Positions 30,873 through 44,300 of a stretch of 64,000 nucleotides of DNA are shown piece after piece. The DNA comes from Datnioides undecimradiatus (Eukaryota > Chordata > Actinopteri > Lobotiformes > Datnioididae), in contig WARS01000026.1 of the NCBI GenBank assembly GCA_008933995.1, positions 2,122,501 to 2,186,500 of the forward strand, written 5' to 3'. Position 1 is the first letter of the stretch. Each line of letters opens with the position of its first letter. The position numbers and the translations under genes were made by a program. The notes under the pieces are model-generated. The model had not been told where the DNA came from. It ran no database searches and worked only from the letters and a program-made list of their open reading frames with translations.

Positions 30873-33800
30873 ATTTGTTGGACATAACTTGTAAGTTCAC
30901 ACAGTCTCAGGGATTCACATTTTAATATTTTGTCTCACATTAGACTGCTGTTGATACCGGTGTTTCATCTATTTGATATGCACACTTTTTCTTCACTTTG
31001 TTAATGATCTTCCAAAACATGGATTTAAAACCCTTAAAGCATTTAAAAGATATACAGATGTGTCTTTGCTAATTGTGCAACCACAACACACAAAGTACTC
31101 CCTGGGATGCAAACATCCAATGTAGACTTGGTTGTCTTTTGTGCATAAATTTTGATGTTAAATGCATGTTTTGCCCATTTCTATTTCAAAGTCAGACACA
31201 GGTTTTCTCCTAAATGTTGAATAAACTCTCAACATTCTCAGTCACCAAAGTTACAAACATGTAGGCCACAACTCAGCTCCAACAATTAGTAGTACAGAAA
31301 AGATGAGGAGATGAGTGAGACGATTCACACAATATAATAGAGCTGAATAAAGGGACATGGGTGCTTGAAATTCCTTTTTATGTCCTACGGAAAGCACCTT
31401 GAAATGCTGTTATAAACAGTGCCATCCAAATAAACTTACCTCACCTTGAAAAACTGCTTGAGATTGTTTTGATGCTGATTAGAGGAGCAAATGAAGAGAA
31501 GTGGAAAACAAGTGTCATGTTGTATTGTACACTTGAAACTGGGCCTACATTAGAGCCCTCTTCCATTCAAAAGTGTATTTTGCTTATTATTGAACATTTG
31601 ACCTGCGGTATGTAGACTGATGTATGTGAATTTGAGTTTGACACTAGAAGGCTGTTATCACCTTCACCTGTTGCGGGGGAAATGTTTCTCTGAGCTCACC
31701 CTAAATCTGAGTTTATAACAAGCATGAGCTTTGTAACTAGTTTGGAACAAGCCAATTGTGCTCCAGCATGCAACCTACACAAGTGTGATGTGGAAACTTA
31801 TAATCCCTAGTGACATACAGAAGTAAGAGACATCTTGTCCAATACCTAAACTTGTAAAATGAAGAATATTTGCATATTTATAATAAAATGTGGATTTTTT
31901 TTTGATGGGGGCAGAGGAGAATTTTCTCCTAACAAGGTGAAGTGGCAAAGTATGACATCCAAATTAAGTATTATTCCCAGTCTTTTTAAATGTCTCAATA
32001 TATACAAACAGCATTGTTCAGCTGTCAAAATAACTCAAAGCTCAAACATTGTACTTGTAATATATCAGACTTAAAGCAAATAATGTATTTTTGACTGTGA
32101 GCTTGGTCCCATGGATCCATCCCCACTCTGTAGGCTCAGAAATAACTCAGTGCTGCACTCATCTGGATGAGAGGGTGGCTTGCAATGGTTAATCAAATAC
32201 TTGTCATAGCATTTGAATTCAGTAGTTTCAAAGCAACAGTATGCGATGCAATAAATATTTCTGTTTCTTCATGATTTACACACTTTTGCTGAAAGACTGT
32301 AATGCAGCAAAACTGCCAACAACAAACAACAAAACAATGCAAGATTAGGCTGATCATTTCTAAAATGATAAATAACAATTTGGTAATGTCAACAACAACG
32401 ATATAAGTATATGTAATTACATTTTTTTCTCTCTTCCCTCAGGCATGATGAAGGAACAAGAATGCAAGCGGATAAGTACTATTTAAAATTCTACTAGGCT
32501 GACTGTTGTAATCTGTGAGTTTACCACCAGAGGACTCTCTAAGCTAAGACAATGTATTGCCATGTTTCAAAAAACCCACAGGAGGCTTTTCAGTGCACAC
32601 TTAACTGTGTTTTTGCATTCATTTAATCAAATGTACCTAGACACAGGAAACTGTCAATACCAACTCTGAAAACACTGTTGGTCTTTTAAGTCACTAAACG
32701 ACTTCTCATATTTCACATCCTCGATAAACACAATCCTGGTGCATTATAACGCCAAAGCCAACAACAATGAAATGTTTGTTCACCTCGTGATGACAAAATG
32801 CATAGAGCTAGCTGTGTCTGTGATTCTCCACCCAAACACTGGTGGGCTTACATTCAGTAAATCAAGCCAGACTTTATGATGTCAGGAATATAGCCTGCAG
32901 TGCAGTAGGGAACCATGGAGGGTGTTGCTGTGCTGCTTATAAAACAAGATTACCACAGGTCATGTTAGTACAGAATGTCGCAAAGATTACAGCTCCGTCA
33001 GAGTAACGCATTTGTGGTTTCATGTTTATGTTGTGAACATGAATAAGAGCTGAGTTTGGTCTTGCAGCGGAAAACGTCTGTCTGTTGTTGACTGCGCGAC
33101 GTTCATCAAGAGGAATGTGTCTACTTCGGCGCCTTCCCCCTACTTTGTGATGATTGGGCAGCACGACTGGCTGTACCCGGTTTGATCCTGTTGGCTCTCC
33201 GACGCTGCAGCGCTCTGAGCTCAGGAGGATGCTAAAGGAAACAGACACACAACATAATAACCGTCTGTACAACTTCTTAAGGAAAACACCGAGGCTTTCC
33301 CTTTTTAATCTCTAGGTTTGAGACTATAGCCATCTGTTATATAACGCTAAGGACAATGTTTCCCTTGAGTGATATTCTGAGGTGATGATTTATGACGAAC
33401 AGAGCAAAATACAGACTTTAGTTACTACAAAAAAGAGCGGAAAGTGGCCGACTGCCACCGAATGAGTCAACGGTTACATGTGGTATCATTTTAATTGAAT
33501 ATATTTCCTTATTATGAGAACATCTACGATTTCACAGTTCATGTGGTGTGGCCTTTATCTGGGTTTGAAAAAATACGAAGGATTTATTGTTGAGTCACGT
33601 CACGAAACCCAGCACATTACTTAGTCTCATCGATGTGTGATATGGGAACAGCATGAACCAGCCTCGCGAGATTAAGCGAGAGAGAGGAGAGGTGGGCATG
33701 CGTAGTGGTAACTGTTGAGTGAAACGCAGGAACAAGGAGTTAAACTAAAAAGGTTTGCTCGAAGATTTTGTTATATTAATGCGTGCGACCATTCTTAATG

Positions 33801-34779
33801 ACGAATTACCCACAACCTCTTTTTTATTAACATGTTTTCAGCGGAGGTTTTGACATCCAGCAGCTTTCTGAAGCGTCCCAGTGCAAACTTTTGAAACGTG
33901 CACCAGATGGACTTAATTAAAGGCTTACAATTTAAAATTTCTAGATCATTCAATCGCAGCTGTGCTTTGCTGATCGTCTGTTTTGTTTATTCTACTAAAA
34001 TATTAGTTCGCCGTTATCCCATTGTGACATACTTTTCCGTTTGTTTACATCATTTACTGGTTCTCAGCATTATCGTGAAACTGACCCATTCAAACATGTC
34101 AGAGATCAGGCCGTTAGTTGGACCATTTTTGACCCTTTTAATACAATGAGCTGCCCATTCAGACCAGGATTGTCCTGTGTTTATTTACATTTTGGCAAAT
34201 GAACGCATTCAAGTAAACTGTATTTCCTGTTCTTAGTTCTTGTTTGATACGAACTCATTGCTCTCTAGACATTCAAAAGTAATTTACTTAAATATTGAGG
34301 GAAACTGAAAAACTTGATTCTCAGTTAAGTTCGGAAGTTAAAGATAGCCTGTTTTCTACGTGGATGATTGGACGAGATTATTAATAACTGGAAGAGTCCC
34401 ACTGAACCTAAAAATATGTGTATCATATATGTGTAACTGTTACTGGCACCTGCATTCGCACAGGCCCAGCGAGAGGAAGAGAACAAGAGAAGTGGGTCAC
34501 TCGCATAAATTCACATCATTATCACGTGGAAGTTTTTTCTCCTTACTCAGCCACACGGTTGTGCCTGGATGGCACGACTAAACAGAAGCCACGATCTAAA
34601 AGTTGTTTCTAAAATATAAACTCTTTAGAAAGTGAAACACGTAAGAAAATGAATTGAAGATGGGTAATGACTTTGGTTTGCGTTGACCTTGTTTTATCTT
34701 CTGCCACTTCGACATAGAAACAGCGCTGTCGGTATTCGCCAAACCACCTCGCACCGTCTGGTCTGAACCGGTTCGGAAA

Positions 34780-35668
34780 GTGCGCGGTCTCGTGCGCAAT
34801 GCAGACACCACGCACTGATTCACACAGCACTCCGCGCGCCCTCACCAGGCACGGCCCCTCGTCCTGTTTAAATCTTTCTCATTGGTTAGGATAGTCGCGC
34901 TTCGCCCTCAACGCCCTCGTGCTGTTTCCGCATTGAGTGAGTCGGTGCATTGTGATTGGTAAATGCCCCTCCAAACCTTTTATTTTGGGGCGGCCCCGTT
35001 CAATGTGCACGAGAACGCGAAGTGGAGTTGTAAACGAAGCGCGTGCACTTTTCAGCACCAGCATCTTGTGGATAGCAGCCAAACTGAGCAGAGAGGGGAG
35101 TCGTTGCGGGTTAGCTCGTGTTCATTGTAACAAACCGACGACTTTGCGGTTTGCAACGCCATACAACCGCTGCGATCGCGGGAAAACTTTATTGGTAGTT
35201 TTGAGTCGGCGAGTGGAAGATATAAAGCGGAACAGCTTGAGCTTTGTTTGCCCCGGTGGGCAAATAGTGCCACGACCTGCATCTCGTTTGAAAGAGACAA
35301 GTTTGTGCGGGTAAACACGGCGTTATTTTCGGTTCGCTTGTGTCGAATTCGCGCGGTCTGGTTTCAACTAAACTGCGCCTCCAGAAGACTAGATGGCTGC
35401 AAATGAAGGGAAACAAAGGTGATAAAGAAGATAATTCATCCTAGCTGGTTCGGTCCAGACAACGGTTGACTCGTGGTCCTGTTTTTAGCCACATCACAGC
35501 CTGCTCGTACCGCTAGCCGCCGAGGTCTCCATTGTGTGAGCATCTCTGTGCTATTCCTCTGCCGCCCGACCTCCGGACACTCGCTGTCGCCACACACCTG
35601 CCGCCTCCCACGGTTACAACTGTTTGTTTTCAGATTTTTTGAAACTTTTTGAGTCCCCTCATCCAAAA
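34780..35668 (+). promoter_or_regulatory. rimkla: rimkla promoter and 5' UTR (CpG-rich)
   Basis: GC and CpG density rise from about 34.7 kb to the start codon. Two inverted CCAAT boxes (ATTGG at 34881-34885 and 34955-34959) and a GC box (GGGGCGG at 34987-34993) cluster within about 115 bases, as expected for NF-Y plus Sp1 input to a TATA-less promoter. The rest up to 35668 is presumably 5' UTR. A 125-codon open frame at 34937-35314 overlaps it, but has no recognisable domain and is probably a by-product of low stop-codon density in GC-rich DNA. Confidence 0.6.
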
Positions 35669-35831
35669 ATGTGTTCTCGGGTTTGGTTCGTTACCGACCG
35701 GCGTATCAGCCAGGAATACCCCCAGCTTCAGATCCTCCGGGCACTGAAGGAGCGCTGCGCCGACGAGGATGTTGAGTTCCGCTCTCTTCTCATGGATCAA
35801 ATCGTGCTTACGATCAGCGAGGGACAATTAG
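35669..35831 (+). CDS. rimkla: rimkla coding exon 1 (residues 1-54 plus one base)
   Basis: The ATG at 35669 begins [13 protein letters not shown], matching the start of vertebrate RIMKL proteins. The exon ends CAA TTA G followed by gcaagt, so the donor is GC instead of GT. Continuation to a downstream gt (35836) would break the frame with exon 2. Confidence 0.93.
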
Positions 35832-38286
35832 GCAAGTATTACCCAGTTAATCGTAGTAGTATCTGTCTGTTTGCCAGCCTTGTTGAGGTATTTGTGCAGT
35901 AAAACATTGATTATTTTAGATCAAATAAAGTCACTGGTAGGTGGTCATTGTTTGGGGACTACACTGCCGTAAAGCAAGTAGAGGGCTAGTCCGGTCTGCC
36001 TACTAGCAAGGAAGCGAAGTACAACCACAGCCGTGACCGCCTAACCCACTTTCCAGCTAGACTGCCTGCAGACCGAGGGGGAGCGATGGTACCTCATTTC
36101 GTTTTGCTGACTACGTTGCATGTCGGAGATGATAAGATTTATCAAGGCAATCGGGACACTTAGTTATCATCGCTCAAGCCTTTTCATTAAAGTAACTTAT
36201 TCGAGAAAACACACGGAACGGGTCGATCTTAGGTTTTGTTTGTAGGTTTTATGATATTCTCTCACGTGTTAACCTGGGGATTTTCAAACTTGACCCCGAT
36301 TTGCTTTCAAAATGGGCCTTTACAGTCGGAGTAGCCATTTACATGTTTCTGTATAACATGGCGAAAGTGATATTTTAGAGATAATTTCATATAAATAAAC
36401 AGCATTGTAAATTGTCTTCGTGGTTGAATGATAATATAAACCGAAAATCAATTATTCACGTATCAGCTTAACCTGCCATGCAATGTTTTCTGCATTTTTT
36501 TTATTTTACCGTGGCTATATTATACTATGATGACATATCTTCAATCAACATTTGGTTGTCATTTTGACACTGCTTTGTCCAGAACACATTGTTTGTCTTC
36601 TGCTTGTTATGAAATGACAGCATTTTACTGTACCTACCCAGGAGGCCTTGATAAAGTGATGGTAACGGGAGGAACTCTCAGCAAACAGACACACATGGAA
36701 TTTGTCAAGGCTACGTGAAGTGGGGCCATGTCACCAGATGAGAGGCGCTTAGGTCTCAATTAACACATTAAGGGTGTTGGCTGGCATTGGCTGATGCTGA
36801 ATAGTTGGGATGAATAAAGGTGAGATTGGGGAACACAGTTCTTGCAGGCTACATACTGTACGGACTAGAGCTGTTAAAGGAGAAGGAATTGCATTTATTT
36901 GATATACTATAGTATAGCCAAAGGGATATTTGTGAGCATAAACAAAGAACTGAGTTTGATTTTCATTTGTGGCTTCTGTACATGAAAATTGCCTTGAGCT
37001 GCAGATTTTTTCTACCATGGCTTGATATTTCAACGCAAGGAAGAGGCCAATGTGTATCATAAAATGCTTAATATGCCTAGGAGACAGCCTGAAACTAAGA
37101 GGAGTATTATTCAGCACACAGAGAGGTAGGTAGACAGCTGTCTAGACCTGTAGCTTTGCAAGATACACACAACTGGAGCAAGGCATTTAGCATGATCCGT
37201 AATCCATGCTGGCCCCAAGTCTGCAACCAGTAAATGTCTTCTGAGCCTTGGCCTGACATCACAGATTAACAGCAAGTGGACAGATTGGCCACGCTGTAGG
37301 CTTGCTGCACAGGAAGCCATAGAGTACATACTTCGTGCTTAGGGTCATGAGGCACATACTGTCCCTGCAAACCTAGCATTTCATGAGGTCTTTTTCCTTA
37401 TATCTGTTGCACACACTTCATTTACACCCAGACTACAGAAACTCAGAAGGGACCGTCCAATTCAAAATCCAAAGGAATGTACTGGCAGTTTGGTCAGCAG
37501 CATCTTAATCCAAATAAAGTTGCTGATCTTCCGTAATTTGCAGGCAGTATGAATCGTCATGTGCATTAGCATAAACATACAGTACCAGAGGCAATAAGCA
37601 AGTTATGGCAGTTTTGGAATTTAACATTAGATATTTAATATGCACATCTACATGTGCAGCAACTAAGACAAGATCAGCCACTGTTTGACAATTGTCATTG
37701 TTTATGTATTGGAAACACAAGTGGTTGTTTACCATTATCTGATCAATAATGCTTTTGTGGTCACTGGCCACTTAAAGTGGTTAGAGTTATTCAGCTATAT
37801 TGTCCATTGTCTTGGGCGCGTTTACATTTGAAAAAACAACAATAAATTTGTTTGATGTTAGGTAATGAATTAGTTAAGTCAATTGCACAAGCTATTTCAG
37901 AAATGTATTTAGAAAGAACAGGAAGAGTTTAGGGGATGGAAAAGCAAAGATTTTGAGTCAAAATGAAAACTTGGTATGTCATATGGGAAAATCATCTGGT
38001 AAACAGATGTAAACAAGGGGCTCTGATGCAGGAGCTGGTTCAAAGAAAAGGTTTTCACTAATGCTTCATAACTACCTAGACCAAAGACCCTTTCCCGTGT
38101 AATATTTGTTTTAAGGTAGGTCAGAATGCAATCCCATTTCTAAAACTGATAACACCTTTACAGCACCTTTTTTTTAAAGGTTTCCCATACTCTTGGCTCA
38201 TTTAAGTGTTAAGTCAGGTTGAGGTCCACATTTCACACTGAAGTTAATAGGTTCAATGTGTCCCCAAGAGCAGAGATGAGTATGCA

Positions 38287-38338
<52 letters not shown>

Positions 38339-41300
38339 TATGTTTTAATGGCCAATGATGGCCTCTCACATAAGACAGCCAAACCCAGCATTCAGCCAGC
38401 TAGAGGCATTTCACATCCCATGATTTGCTTTGCGAGATGTTTAAACAGAGACCGGATATGAACTGATGTTACAATCCTTTGTGATCCCTGCGCCTGCCAG
38501 TGGGCACACTTTTACCCTTAAGATGATAAATGTAACACTTCTCTGCCAATGAGGGGGAAGATGGAACATTAAGGCAGGCTCTGTGATTCACCACAAGACA
38601 TGTGAATGTGTGCATGCATCAACATATAGTGGGTTGAGATACTGCATTTTATTTACATCTTTGGATGTTTTGGAGTGGTTTTTGCCTTTACTTGATAGAG
38701 ACAGTGAAGAAGCTGACAGGAAATGGGGGAGAGGGGGGAGTATGATGTGCAGGGCAGTTGAACTGATGGTTGCAACCATGCGGCCATGTGTTATGTATTG
38801 TGACAATTCACCAACCAAGGCTTTCCTCTGGTTTGTTCTTTAAGAGGTGTTAAAAAAGCATTTTTTTTAATTTAAGAAGAGTTGGTGGGTCAATCGGTAT
38901 GATATATCCCCCTGCTACTGTTGTTTAATCAACATTCAGGTTCTTACTTGCTATGTTAGAGTTACAAGTTCTTAGAACTTTTGTTAAATTTTAGTCAAGT
39001 CTTTTTCATGCTGGGTCCTGATTACAAATGTTGCAGCCCTAAAAGACAACAGCTTGTTGCTCTGTTCGTCAGCAGTATCTCATTTATCACTAGCACTCTA
39101 TCTAGCACACTAGCACTCTTAGGGAGGTACATATTGTATATCATCCACACAAGGCAATGCACTGTAATGTCCCACAGTGTGAAATCATAAGGGATTGTTT
39201 CAACAGCAGCTACTGTTTAGAGTGACAGCAACAATTATTGACACATCATGGAAACATTTTTTATATGTAAAACACTACTTCTTGAATAGCATTTAGCATC
39301 TATAGCATAGCATCTATTTGTACAAGATCAACTGACACATCTTTCCATGTCAAATCTAGTGTCATTATGAATGCCTTTCTGTTTATATATGCTCATACTG
39401 CAAATAAGCACTTGTGTTTGCAATTTGCATAGTTGTGCTAGCCAAAGCGAACAGTGTCTTCTCTGTGATTACTGGAAACCTCTCCTAACTTCTAACTTAT
39501 TTGTGATGCTGAATGATGTTGCATCATCAAACTGCTTTGTGATACACTGCAAGTGGCCACAAGCCCATAAATGTTACTGAGAGAGTGTAGATCCACCCTG
39601 ATTTTCCTGTCATACAGGATGAGTGTGACAGGTTAGATGGTGAACAAAAACCCAGAGTCAAAGCTGTGAACTTGTGTCAACGTGGCAGGTAATGTAGAAA
39701 CGTGGCGATATCAAAGAAACATTAAAATGGCAGTGGTTTGTTTTCCTATGTGTCCCAGTCACTGTGGCTGGTGAATACAAAATATTTCCTACCCACCATT
39801 ATGTCAAATATATAAAAATAGCCACTGTCTAAGGCTTGGCAAGCAAGCGTATAGACTCACTCTACCACTATGCCCAAGTACTTACTCCTCCCATTCCCAC
39901 AACAAAACTGATAATAACAAGTCACATTACTCACAAGAGTTATTATTATTGTACGTGTATACTCATATGAATATATTACTATGTATATTGGAGTCGTTTA
40001 GAATTTTGTCAGATCACAAATTGTCTTCAACAAAAATCTTCATTAAGGTGTTTCATAATCCTAGATATTGATTATAGATAGATAGCATCATCATATAACA
40101 ATGATAATGAAAAATTATTAGTTTTTAATACCCAGGGCAGTTTAATGTGTCTGTTGATCTGTTTACATGCTGTTTAGCCTTTGCTAAATATTTTTGCTGG
40201 TCCATGACATGTTTCACTTGCTTCAGGTCAAGTACAGTAAATGGCAAAGGGTCTTATCAGCTATATACACAGGCTAACTCATAGAGGATATGCAGGTTTG
40301 CATAGCCTGTGGTTGATAAACAAAATTTTTTTTAGCTTGGCCTCACAGTAGGCATACAGCAAATGTTTTTGTCTGACATGTGTCACTGATGACAGATATG
40401 TAAATAGAAGGTCTTGCTAACCCTAAGTGAACCAGCCGCCTAATCAGGCTAATTTAGACAGGCTACCCAGACCCAGACTGAGACAGCACTCAGGACTGGC
40501 AGGATTCACCAGCCAAACATTGGCACAGCATTTGTCGGCATCGCCTGCTTTGTGACGTTGCAGCGGTATGCATAGAATGCTTGTTATGCTTGTTAGCTTT
40601 GTCAGGCAGATTGAAAATGGGACGCACATATACAGTCCATTGAACCATAAAAACATTAGGGTCTGTTGCAGACGTAAGAACAAATCCCATCAATTGTATC
40701 TATAAACAGGCCCCACCCACACTAATCGTAGATATTGTCACACGACAACCTCTGTTGCCTTTGTTTTACACCAAAACGGTCAGGAGGGTTTCTGAATGTT
40801 TTTGCAACGGTCACATGATGGACAGCACTGTGCGCACGAACACTTGCACAAATGAATAGGACTGATTCATCTGGCTGCCTCACTGGTTTCTGTGTGGTTC
40901 CCCTGGAGATGGAGACGAGCACCGTGAACAGCGAATACTGTCTGTCAAAAACCATGAGACCACATCCCCTGACACTTCCCACTGTAGCATCACTCACAGT
41001 GCTCTCAGTGGCTGCACAATCAGATCAGTGTGTTAGAGTGTTGAATAGGGCTGGAGAAACAGTGAATCCTCCTGCTTCTATACTGAGATCATGAGGAGGA
41101 GGAGGAGAAAAAGGGAGGGGTGGCAGTCTTTTCATGGCTTCATACTCCTTTTTTCATGCGCTTCCATTTCCCCCTCCCCTCTCTCCCTCCCTTCCTTTGC
41201 GTTAAGGCTACAAGACATCCCCGACCTTTTCTGCTTGCTGCCTCTCTCTTGTCGTCTCCCCCGCCGCCCGTCTACCTGTCTGCGCACAGAATAAACCTAA

Positions 41301-44300
41301 AGACAAGTGTTGGTCCCACCCATAATCTGCGCTTGCTTCACTCTGCATCCGCCGGCACATTAATCGCTGTCTGTCAGATGTTATTACGTATGCAGCAGCC
41401 ATCAAGCTTCTCGTGACCCCTCATGATCTCAGCCAGTGGCGCTGTCACTATTGTGAGCCTGCAGATTCTAAGATGGCTGAAAATCAGGTCACAGTAGAGG
41501 TGAAGTGCTGTGCCAGTGACAAATGCCGCCCATCTTTCCCGTACATATATGTGCATACCCACACGTACGCACAGGTTTCTGGTTCCACCCAATCTGTTGT
41601 TCCTGATGAGCTGTTGAGTTGCATCGCCTGCTCAAAAATCTCACAGTCTGCCTCGGTTTCCTCTTCTCATCCAGGGTGACAAAGTAACACCAGTCACCAG
41701 TGAATGGTGCCAGATCTTTGGCTGTGTCTGGTGGATTTGCCATCTGTGTTTGGCAAATCCAAAGCTATTATTCTGTTATTTCAAAATTCTGTTTTATTTT
41801 AGCTGTTGATAGAGACCTGATAGATGGCTTGTGAACATTGAAACATGCCACATTTCTAGCCTTGTCGAAGAGTTAATGTATATTAAGTCACTCTATCTTT
41901 ATCCCTGTCATCATACTCGACAAGCTTGTCTTTGTTAAGTCTCCCGTTTTCCATGGCTTGTACGTGCTGTGCTGAATTGAAATGGCTGATCAGTGACCTA
42001 TTCAGATGTGTTCAATTAGCCTGTTGTATTTCCCTAGCTTACATTTACATAATAAAAGTGGTGTCAGGCTGAGACATTGAAAACCAAAGTCAGTTTGACT
42101 TTCCATTAAACAAGTAACATTTAAAATGACAATGATTTGTCATTGTGACAGGATCAAGAAGCATTACCTTTTAATTTGAGGAACAGCGGACAGGAGAATA
42201 GTCAAAATTATCCTGAAATCTTTAAAGAGCTAAATTAAACATATTTTGTTGCTTATAGTGAGTTGGTTTTAATCAGTTTTTGTCCCCACAGTCATATGTG
42301 GTTAAACTCAAGATATGCACCCATTGGGTTTCAGGCACTGCCCGACATTGAGCGAAAAGTAGTGTATCAGCAAGGATATCTCTTTTTTTGTCAAAGGGGA
42401 AAGGGTATTGGGCCAAAAGATAGAGGAGCTGGCAGCATTGCTGGGGAGTACTGTTTATTGGTATGAGTAGCATTATAAATAATCATATCAGCTGGCAGGT
42501 TCCAAATTGACGACACCGCCAGCCTTGGAGCTTGCTGCCTCTGCCTGGTGCTGTAACCCGGCCAACTCTCAGTCAGAGCTGTGTGGTGACGACTGGAGCC
42601 ATGTCCACAAACAGTCTCTATAAGAGGAGTAATCTTTTCCACCAGTAAATGATGGAAATCCAAATCTCACCAACCACTTTCACAATGTTTCCAGCTTCTG
42701 TAAATAGACTTTTTAGGGTGTAATGGTGGCTATAAACAATGATCTGTTGCAAGGCAGGTGAGAACTTGCATACATGTTTAAGGTTCAGGTACAAAGTTTT
42801 TTTAAGTTGTATACCTTCAAACTGTCAAAGTACATTTTTGTTTAGTGATTGTCTTCTTGTTTCCACTCATTGTTCTTCTGTCACCCCTTCCTCCACTCCC
42901 CCACTCTCCATCTCCCCACAGGTCTGCGAGTGGAGCAGGAAATGGTGACATCTTATCCACAGGTGGTGGTGGTAAGGGTGCCCACACCCTGGGTGCAGTC
43001 AGATAGTGACATCACTGTGCTGCGCCACCTGGAGAAGATGGGTTGTCGGCTGATCAACCGACCTCAGGCCATACTCAACTGTGTTAACAAGTTCTGGACC
43101 TTTCAAGAGCTGGCTGGCCACGGGGTGCCTCTTCCGGACACCTTCTCCTACGGTAAATTTGGCATTTTTCACTGGTTTGATGCCATAGTGCTGTGTGTAG
43201 CTATGGTGTCCGAAGCAGTGTGTCTCACCATGACTGTAATCAGCAAGTCATTCAATAAATGTGTGATGTCGATGGCCGACCAATATATGTACTTCAAAGT
43301 GTGTGGACCAGTGCCAGGTTTGAGCTGGACGATATCACTGCATTGTCCCTGATGTATAGCTCTTGTGACTCTGTGCGGACAACAGAATGCAGACTGAAAG
43401 TCCCTGAGCAGAGTGCATAAAAGAAGAGTTAGACACAAATGCACAGACGATTATCGCAGACAACGTGGCTGCTCTAACGGCATCCGCCAGACAATTTTTT
43501 TTAGAAAAACATGCCACAGACCCAATCAACCCAGCTTTATAATGTAAATTTACATCATGCTTTGTGTTTACAACACAAACTGTGGCCAGCTCTCTCTGCT
43601 TCAATCAGTGATATGACATTTTGCATATCAGTCAAATTGGGTAAAAGTGAGTAAATACAAGTTCTAGATGATGGGGAAAATGATATGCATATTTTCTGTA
43701 ACTATATATAAACAAATTAGATGAGAATATAACACCATTATCTACAATCAAATGGATACTGGCATAAACGCCAGCACTGCAGTGCGAGTGCCAGTTTGTT
43801 GATGATGTTGTTTCTGGGTTGTTGTGTTTTGTTTTGTTTTGGTTGTTTTTTTTTTTGACATTTCAATTACATTAGTTGCATTACGGGCTTTAGTCCACAT
43901 GTGCCCATATCACAGATTAGTAAACCAGCTCAGATCATCACTGGTTCACTGCAATTACTCAAACTAGGGAAAATCCCATTCACACACCTGGTCAAATCCT
44001 CACAGCTGCCCACTAAACAACATATATTTATAATTCTTACAACTGGTTTTAACCTACTGTTTATGAAGGCAGGGTACGTGTGGATAAAGCTCCCAAAAGA
44101 CAAGCCTGACTCCTGTTTTTGTTTGTTGTAGTTTGTTGGTTTTATAGGACAAAGCTAAGGCTGGCAACCAACACCACACATTTCTTTCTGTTTTCCAAAA
44201 ACAGTGCTGTGGTGTTTGTGAGAGCAGAAAGAGACGGATGCAGACAGAGGGAAAGAAAGAAAGAGGAGGGGGTGTTTGGCCTACATTCCATTTGTCTCTC

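Larger units (their letters stand above)
30251..34699. other. Intergenic region between divergent foxj3 and rimkla
   Basis: No gene is recognisable. It contains an (AAT)n microsatellite at 30373-30404, a perfect 13-bp inverted repeat at 30839-30872, and a GC-richer patch at about 33.0-33.3 kb. A CTCGCGAGA motif with purine-rich flank lies near 33.66 kb. The short open frames here have no recognisable family features. Confidence 0.7.
35832..42921 (+). other. rimkla intron 1
   Basis: A 7.1-kb intron running from gcaagt to cacag. It holds a 47-base (CA)n microsatellite at 38288-38334, a degenerate teleost repeat near 38.64-38.83 kb and a 10-bp inverted repeat at 41733-41760. No coding exon is recognised. 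Confidence 0.85.

Noticed and set aside
32937-33272. 111-codon minus-strand open frame in GC-richer DNA between foxj3 and rimkla
   Set aside because: It begins at TTG, not ATG. No family features or convincing flanking splice sites are visible. Low stop-codon frequency in GC-rich DNA explains it.
34937-35314. 125-codon plus-strand open frame in the rimkla promoter/5' UTR
   Set aside because: Arginine-rich chance translation of CpG-rich DNA with no domain. It lies upstream of the real rimkla start.
42849-43352. 167-codon plus-strand frame taken as one exon
   Set aside because: Only 42922-43152 is exon. The flanks read through a clear acceptor and donor into intron with no family similarity.
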